A stretch of DNA of 59,959 bases from Nitrospirota bacterium (GTDB taxonomy: Bacteria; Nitrospirota; Thermodesulfovibrionia; Thermodesulfovibrionales; Dissulfurispiraceae), in contig WSNO01000015.1 of NCBI GenBank assembly GCA_009773415.1, positions 1 to 59,959 on the forward strand, in the 5' to 3' direction. The notes below the pieces were generated by a model. That model had not been told where the DNA came from. It did not search any database and saw only the letters and a program-made list of their open reading frames with translations. Shown one piece after another: positions 55,899-59,959 of this stretch; position 1 is the stretch's first letter, and each line of letters starts with the position of its first letter. The translations under genes were made by a program, and so were the position numbers.

Positions 55899-57471
55899 GG
55901 TTCGCCTCCCCGTCCGCCTTGCCCTCGTCGGCAGTCATCGGACGGACCATGGACTCGATGAAGGCAATCTCACTCGCGGAGAGAGAATACTTCGTGTAGA
56001 GGTCCTTGTCTGTCCACTGCTTGGTCCAGTTCTGGATTGGCACGAAGGTGTAAACCTTTCGCGTTGTGTCTTGCGATGGTTTGTGCAGGAGAATCAGGAG
56101 CCGAGTCAGCCGACAGGAAAGGTAGGACAAAACGCTTTCGGCCTGATTCTTCGAATCGAACGGACCAATGCACAGATACGTTTCCGAAGAGATACTCCCA
56201 GGCTCCCCGACGAATGGCGTGCTGATGATCCTGTGAGGGTAGGTATCTCTGTTGCCAGTTCCCGGAGCGGCCCGGCCCACATAGACCTTCCACTTGTCGA
56301 TGAGTTCAACGCCAGTCTTGATAGAGCTTCTCGGGGTGTATCCCTTACTGCCTTTTTGATAGAGCAGCACGTCACCGGCACGTTTAGCTGCCTTGCCCTT
56401 GAACGTTGTCTCTAGCCCGAACGGCTTTCTGGAACTAACCAGACGGTCGAAACGCCTGCTGTCAGGCAGGGACAGCGATTGCGATTCCCCACTCTCGACA
56501 GCAACGACTTTCTTGAGGATCGACAGCCCTTCATTGAAGCGGACGAATACGTCCACCCCCTCTTCAAGAAGCGGACGACTGACTGTCGAGACAGGCCAGT
56601 CCTTGAAATGGGTCGTGACTCGGCAGAGCCCGGGATTGTCCCGATCCCAGAGGAAGTAACAAACGCCACCCTTGAGGCCCACCCCCGGAAAGGCGTCCGA
56701 TGCGCAAAGATGGTCGTCGATTGAGCGCAAGCAATTGTCAGTGAGCATCGACTCTCTGAACTCATCCAGCCCTTTCCCCCCTGCGAACCATCGGGAAGGA
56801 ATGATCATCGAGAGGTAACGAGGATTGAGCTTCTTGGCTTGTTCAACGAACAGGTGATAAATTGGTCGTGCGCTTTCTCCGAACCCCCCGTCGCTCAACT
56901 GGTACGGCGGATTGCCGATAATGACGTCGAATTTCATATTGAAGATTCCCTCCGGCTTGTCGGTATGAAGAAATTGATAGGCGTGGCTTTCCAGTTCCTC
57001 GCCCCGTTTGTAGTTCGCTTCGTTCGCCCCGCAGTACCGGCAACGCCCGTTCTCCCACGTGTGCTCCACGCGCCCGAAGCGGATGTTGCCTTGCGGTTCA
57101 TCGAAAGTCTCGCAGACGGAATACTTCCCGTTGGCAGTTTTGGAGCAGTACACCGAACGGCGGGAAAGGAGGGCGGTCAACTCCGTGATCGCCAGGCCGA
57201 AAAGCTGGTTTTTGAAAATGTGGTTTATCCGCTTCTGGCGGTTGGGGATTTGCTTCTCTAAACCCTTGTCCAACCGCTTGGCAATCTCGCGCAGGAACAC
57301 GCCCGACTTGCAGCCGGGATCGAGAAACGTGGCTTTTTTATTGCTCCAGAGTTCTGGCGGCAGCAGGTCGAGTATCCGGTTTGCCATTTGGGGCGGCGTG
57401 AAAACCTCGTCACTGCTCAAGTTTGCGATGCAGGTAAGCACATCCGGGTTGTAGTTATGGCTTGTCAACAT
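55891..57471 (-). CDS. Eco57I-type N6-adenine DNA methyltransferase
   Basis: The 526-residue protein has SAM motif [13 protein letters not shown] (49-60), the catalytic motif [10 protein letters not shown] (184-191) and a C4-like zinc knuckle (CRYCGANE). A long C-terminal half would hold target recognition ([22 protein letters not shown]; landmark). NPPY marks an adenine N6 methyltransferase, as in the Eco57I family. It lies in an operon with the helicase-nuclease and probably protects host DNA from it. It overlaps the upstream methyltransferase-like gene by 17 bp. Confidence 0.85.
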   Translation of the reverse strand: MLTSHNYNPDVLTCIANLSSDEVFTPPQMANRILDLLPPELWSNKKATFLDPGCKSGVFLREIAKRLDKGLEKQIPNRQKRINHIFKNQLFGLAITELTALLSRRSVYCSKTANGKYSVCETFDEPQGNIRFGRVEHTWENGRCRYCGANEANYKRGEELESHAYQFLHTDKPEGIFNMKFDVIIGNPPYQLSDGGFGESARPIYHLFVEQAKKLNPRYLSMIIPSRWFAGGKGLDEFRESMLTDNCLRSIDDHLCASDAFPGVGLKGGVCYFLWDRDNPGLCRVTTHFKDWPVSTVSRPLLEEGVDVFVRFNEGLSILKKVVAVESGESQSLSLPDSRRFDRLVSSRKPFGLETTFKGKAAKRAGDVLLYQKGSKGYTPRSSIKTGVELIDKWKVYVGRAAPGTGNRDTYPHRIISTPFVGEPGSISSETYLCIGPFDSKNQAESVLSYLSCRLTRLLILLHKPSQDTTRKVYTFVPIQNWTKQWTDKDLYTKYSLSASEIAFIESMVRPMTADEGKADGEANHE

Positions 57472-58141
57472 CGGCTACCTCCAGGAAGTGGACCAGTGGG
57501 TATTCCTTTTCCGGTGTGGGAATGAAGACATCATCACCAAGATCGGAAAAGAGCGGCAGTTCCTTCATCGAAGCGTGTTCCAGTAGACTGTGAAACGTGA
57601 AGTCGCGCCGCTTCAGCATGCTTCCGTTCACGGGCGACCATTCGGAAAATACAATCGGCTGCGGGTTTTCGCCCATTGTTTTGAGTGTGAGCGCATCGCC
57701 GTGGATTATGTTTCGCGCCAGGATGTACCTGACGGATTCGCGGCAGTTATCGTTGGTCTTGTTCTTGAACAATCGCAAATAGTTCAAATCAAATATCCCG
57801 AAAAGCCTCTGACGGCATTGCTGGACATTGTCGTCCTGAATATCAATGCCGTATATGGAGGATACGGCCAGGGTGGAATAGCGTTCAAAATCGAGTTGGC
57901 TCCTGCGATAGCGCGTTTCCACAACGCGCAGTTTCCGCTCAAGAATCTCGGCCAGGAAGTTGCCCGTCCCGCAGGCGGGTTCGAGGAAGCGCGAGTCAAT
58001 CCGCTCGGTCTCGGACTTCACCAAGTCCAGCATGGCGTTGACTTCCCGTTTCCCGGTCAGCACCTCGCCATGATCGGCAACCCGCTGTTTCGACTTGACC
58101 TGAGCTTCCATCTGTTCCTTATTTTTCTGCAAGGGGCTCAA
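57455..58141 (-). CDS. SAM-dependent methyltransferase-like partner lacking NPPY
   Basis: The 228-residue protein has SAM motif [17 protein letters not shown] (52-67) and ends with [17 protein letters not shown]. At the place where N6-adenine enzymes have (N/D)PP(Y/F) it has [10 protein letters not shown] (164-173) after [13 protein letters not shown], so it lacks the catalytic motif. It is probably a SAM-binding partner of the NPPY protein encoded next. It is first in the island operon, with a 17-bp overlap into that gene. Confidence 0.75.
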   Translation of the reverse strand: MSPLQKNKEQMEAQVKSKQRVADHGEVLTGKREVNAMLDLVKSETERIDSRFLEPACGTGNFLAEILERKLRVVETRYRRSQLDFERYSTLAVSSIYGIDIQDDNVQQCRQRLFGIFDLNYLRLFKNKTNDNCRESVRYILARNIIHGDALTLKTMGENPQPIVFSEWSPVNGSMLKRRDFTFHSLLEHASMKELPLFSDLGDDVFIPTPEKEYPLVHFLEVADVDKP

Positions 58142-58268
58142 TGACGTTAACGTCCTTTGCGATATCGTGCATGCTCTGCTGCTCCTGACTTATTTTCTAT
58201 TAAGACTTTATTTACAACGCATTATAATATTTTTCATGAATCCATAACCCGTTCATTTATCAGTGACC

Positions 58269-59516
58269 TCAGCAATCAAGCCACCACCAGGGCATCGCAA
58301 TGACTTTTGAGTGCAGCATCTTTACTTCGCTGCCAGCATGCACCAGAACTCCCCTGACTGTTTCAGGATAGTCTTTCAGAAACACGAGCAGGTTCTTAAT
58401 GTCGTTCACGGACGGAGAGGTCGTCATCTTTACTTCAAATGCAAGGAGTTTGTGGCCATGCTCAACTACAAAATCGACCTCCGCGCCCGAAACGGTTCTC
58501 CAATAATAGACCGTGGACTTCGGGGTCATCAGTTCGCAAAGCGCCTTGAGATGCAGATAGACCATGCTCTCAAAGAAACTGCCCAGTTCGCGTGCTTTTT
58601 CGAGCGATGGGCGGTCAAAATATCCGGCCAGAAGAATGCTGAGCGCAGGGTCCATGAAAAACGCTTTCGGAGATTTGACGATGCGTTTGGTTCTGTTTAC
58701 CGCATAGGCCTCGACCCGATGCATAATCTGCGATATTTCGAGCAGTTTCAGATAGCGGTGTGTCGTGGTATGGCTGACGCCGCTGTCTTTTGCCACATCG
58801 GCCTGATTCAGCACCTGTGCTATCCTTAGAGACAGCACCCTCATGACTTTCCTGAAATCAACAAGTGAATCAATCTGGGACAGGTTACGCAGGTCGCGCT
58901 CCAGATAGGTTCTGACATATCCTTCCAGCCATGCCACAACGGACACATGGTCTTGCACTTCGAGCAGCGGGGGCATGAATCCTTTAAGAAGATACTCAAG
59001 GGCATCGACCTGCGGCAAGGCTGCCTCCTGAAAGACCGCCTCCGAATCCCAAAGTTGGTCATAATTTGTGGGGGTAGCAATGCCCTGCCGTTCTCCATAG
59101 GTGAAGGGCAGGAGATCAATATAAAGAGCTCTGCCGGCGAGCGATTCGGTCACTTCTTTCATAAGAAGGAGATTCGATGAACCCGAAAGCAGAAATCGCT
59201 TTGTGCGACCGGAACCGTCCACTGCATGCTTGATCGTATTTAAAAGCGGCGGATACTTCTGTACTTCATCAATGATGATGCGATCCTTGTTGTACCAGAG
59301 CGTCGCCGGGTCGAGCCGTGCGCGATCCATGATGTCAAAGTCGTCGAGGCTCACATAATCAAAGTCGCCGAATTCGTGTTGCAGCATGGTGCTTTTGCCG
59401 ACCTGGCGCGCCCCGCTCACCACCACGACGGGGAAAGCATCAATCAACTTCTTGATTTTTTGAGATATTCTTCGGTTCTTGTAATTTGTTCCATTATCAG
59501 AAATAATATCTTTCAT
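58269..59516 (-). CDS. AAA_14/DUF4143 ATPase
   Basis: From ATG 59516 the protein is 415 residues. It has Walker A VVVSGARQVGKSTML, Walker B RIIIDEVQKYPPLL, sensor-like FLLSGSSNLLLMKEV, then DLLPFTYGE. A C-terminal DUF4143 domain follows (LEGYVRTYLERDLRNLSQI, YWRTVSGAEVDFVVEHGHKL, which resembles a PD-(D/E)XK core). Such proteins are common in bacteria and archaea, often as mobile or toxin-like genes of unknown role. It is separated from the methyltransferase operon by 127 bp of AT-rich sequence and may be an independent acquisition. Confidence 0.88.
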   Translation of the reverse strand: MKDIISDNGTNYKNRRISQKIKKLIDAFPVVVVSGARQVGKSTMLQHEFGDFDYVSLDDFDIMDRARLDPATLWYNKDRIIIDEVQKYPPLLNTIKHAVDGSGRTKRFLLSGSSNLLLMKEVTESLAGRALYIDLLPFTYGERQGIATPTNYDQLWDSEAVFQEAALPQVDALEYLLKGFMPPLLEVQDHVSVVAWLEGYVRTYLERDLRNLSQIDSLVDFRKVMRVLSLRIAQVLNQADVAKDSGVSHTTTHRYLKLLEISQIMHRVEAYAVNRTKRIVKSPKAFFMDPALSILLAGYFDRPSLEKARELGSFFESMVYLHLKALCELMTPKSTVYYWRTVSGAEVDFVVEHGHKLLAFEVKMTTSPSVNDIKNLLVFLKDYPETVRGVLVHAGSEVKMLHSKVIAMPWWWLDC

Positions 59517-59606
59517 GTCTGGATTTATATCACAAAACTCATAGCTATGCAACTTATTTCTGCACGCTGGCTGTGTGCAACGCCTCGAGTTAGAGTGCAA
59601 GGGAGT

Positions 59607-59672
59607 GGTGTAAGAGTAGTGGGCGCGTGAAAAAAAAGAGCCATCGTGTCAATCTCCAAAAGCTCTTACACC
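59607..59672. repeat. 10-bp inverted repeat near the insertion sequence
   Basis: GGTGTAAGAG (59607-59616) and CTCTTACACC (59663-59672) form a perfect 10-bp inverted repeat separated by 46 bp. It lies between the DUF4143 gene and the IS1380-like element and may be an end of an older element. The IS right end is outside the window, so terminal repeats cannot be compared. Confidence 0.35.
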
Positions 59673-59836
59673 TTGTGACTGGACGTGACCCGCATGATTT
59701 TGACTGGCAAATGTGGCAAATCGCTATAGCATAGATAATTCATAAATAATTGCAAAGAAAGAAGCCAACTCAGTCTCAAGCTTTGGTATTATTGAGTTTA
59801 CAAGGACTTAAAAACACCAAAAGAGAGGAGTTGGCT

Positions 59837-59959
59837 ATGACAAAGTGTAGCACACAACTGACCTTTGGATTCAAGGGCACAAAGAAGCTTACCGTAGACT
59901 TTCAGGGAGGGGAGATAACGTCGGACAGCGGACTTCTTCTGGTACGGCAGGCAGATGAA
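59837..59959 (+). mobile_element. IS1380-family transposase, N-terminal part (cut by window edge)
   Basis: The frame opens at ATG 59837 with AGAGGAG just upstream and runs off the right end after 41 codons. It reads MTKCSTQLTFGFKGTKKL, then TVDFQGGEITSDSGLLLVRQ, matching the IS1380 DDE transposase start (FxGGxITSDxGxLLLRxxD). The left end of the element lies somewhere between about 59640 and 59836. Its presence supports the right part of the window being a mobile, accessory region. Confidence 0.8.

Overview
The window is one continuous piece of a bacterial chromosome. It carries genes for a Gram-negative envelope (a TonB/TolA-like protein, the PilQ secretin, Lgt, a lipoprotein and a TorF-like porin), menaquinone-type UbiE, citramalate-route isoleucine synthesis (CimA), a Thermotoga-type DAHP synthase, an orphan HypE and a NifA-type activator with AmtB/PII. 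This mix, with an rpsL-rpsG-fusA-tuf str operon, fits an anaerobic or facultative, possibly nitrogen-fixing Gram-negative bacterium. I lean towards Nitrospirota or a deltaproteobacterial relative, but this is inference from gene content; no rRNA gene is present.

Layout. 1-3206: minus-strand str operon with a near-consensus sigma-70 promoter. 3410-7306: plus-strand metal-hydrolase, birA, coaX, uspA and tonB-like genes, closed by a 17-bp hairpin. 7364-12650: pilMNOPQ, preceded by a perfect sigma-54 motif and a sigma-70-like promoter. 12683-25145: a long minus-strand run of housekeeping genes (lysC, cimA, rseC, EF-G paralogue, argH, lipoprotein, hypE, PpiC isomerase, pseudouridine synthase, aspS). 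25207-28138: a TauE/SafE transporter, DAHP synthase with an apparent Phe/Tyr attenuator, and a HEAT-repeat protein. 28200-34723: marC, a Ca2+-type P-ATPase, a zinc-ribbon protein, ubiE, lgt, an SspB-like protein and an unknown. 34850-42481: malQ, a degenerate CysRS paralogue, a MATE exporter and a LytS/LytR-type two-component pair.

42651-49846 is a nitrogen-control block. A sigma-54-type promoter precedes a 62-residue stand-alone NifA-like HTH protein, a porin, amtB and glnB. Upstream of it lie HD-GYP, ParA-like and nifA genes, also on the minus strand. NifA is the obvious candidate activator for the sigma-54 promoter.

49934-51907 encodes a thioredoxin-domain DUF255 protein. From about 51974 the content becomes accessory. 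There is a 25-codon scar resembling the start of a restriction-helicase gene. It is followed by an overlapping minus-strand operon of a SAM-dependent methyltransferase-like protein lacking NPPY, an Eco57I-type N6-adenine methyltransferase, a truncated Bro-N copy, a full Bro-N/DinD-like protein and a GIY-YIG-SF2 helicase fusion. A DUF4143 ATPase follows, and an IS1380-family transposase runs off the right edge. The overlapping operon looks like an NTP-dependent restriction-modification or defence system with a GIY-YIG nuclease in place of the usual PD-(D/E)XK domain.

The best candidates for something undescribed are the aromatic attenuator upstream of aroF (27226-27456), the GIY-YIG-helicase restriction island (52362-58141), the stand-alone NifA-like HTH under a sigma-54 promoter, and the CysRS paralogue that has lost zinc ligands. 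Several plus-strand genes also have -10-like boxes so close to the start codon that their transcripts may be leaderless.
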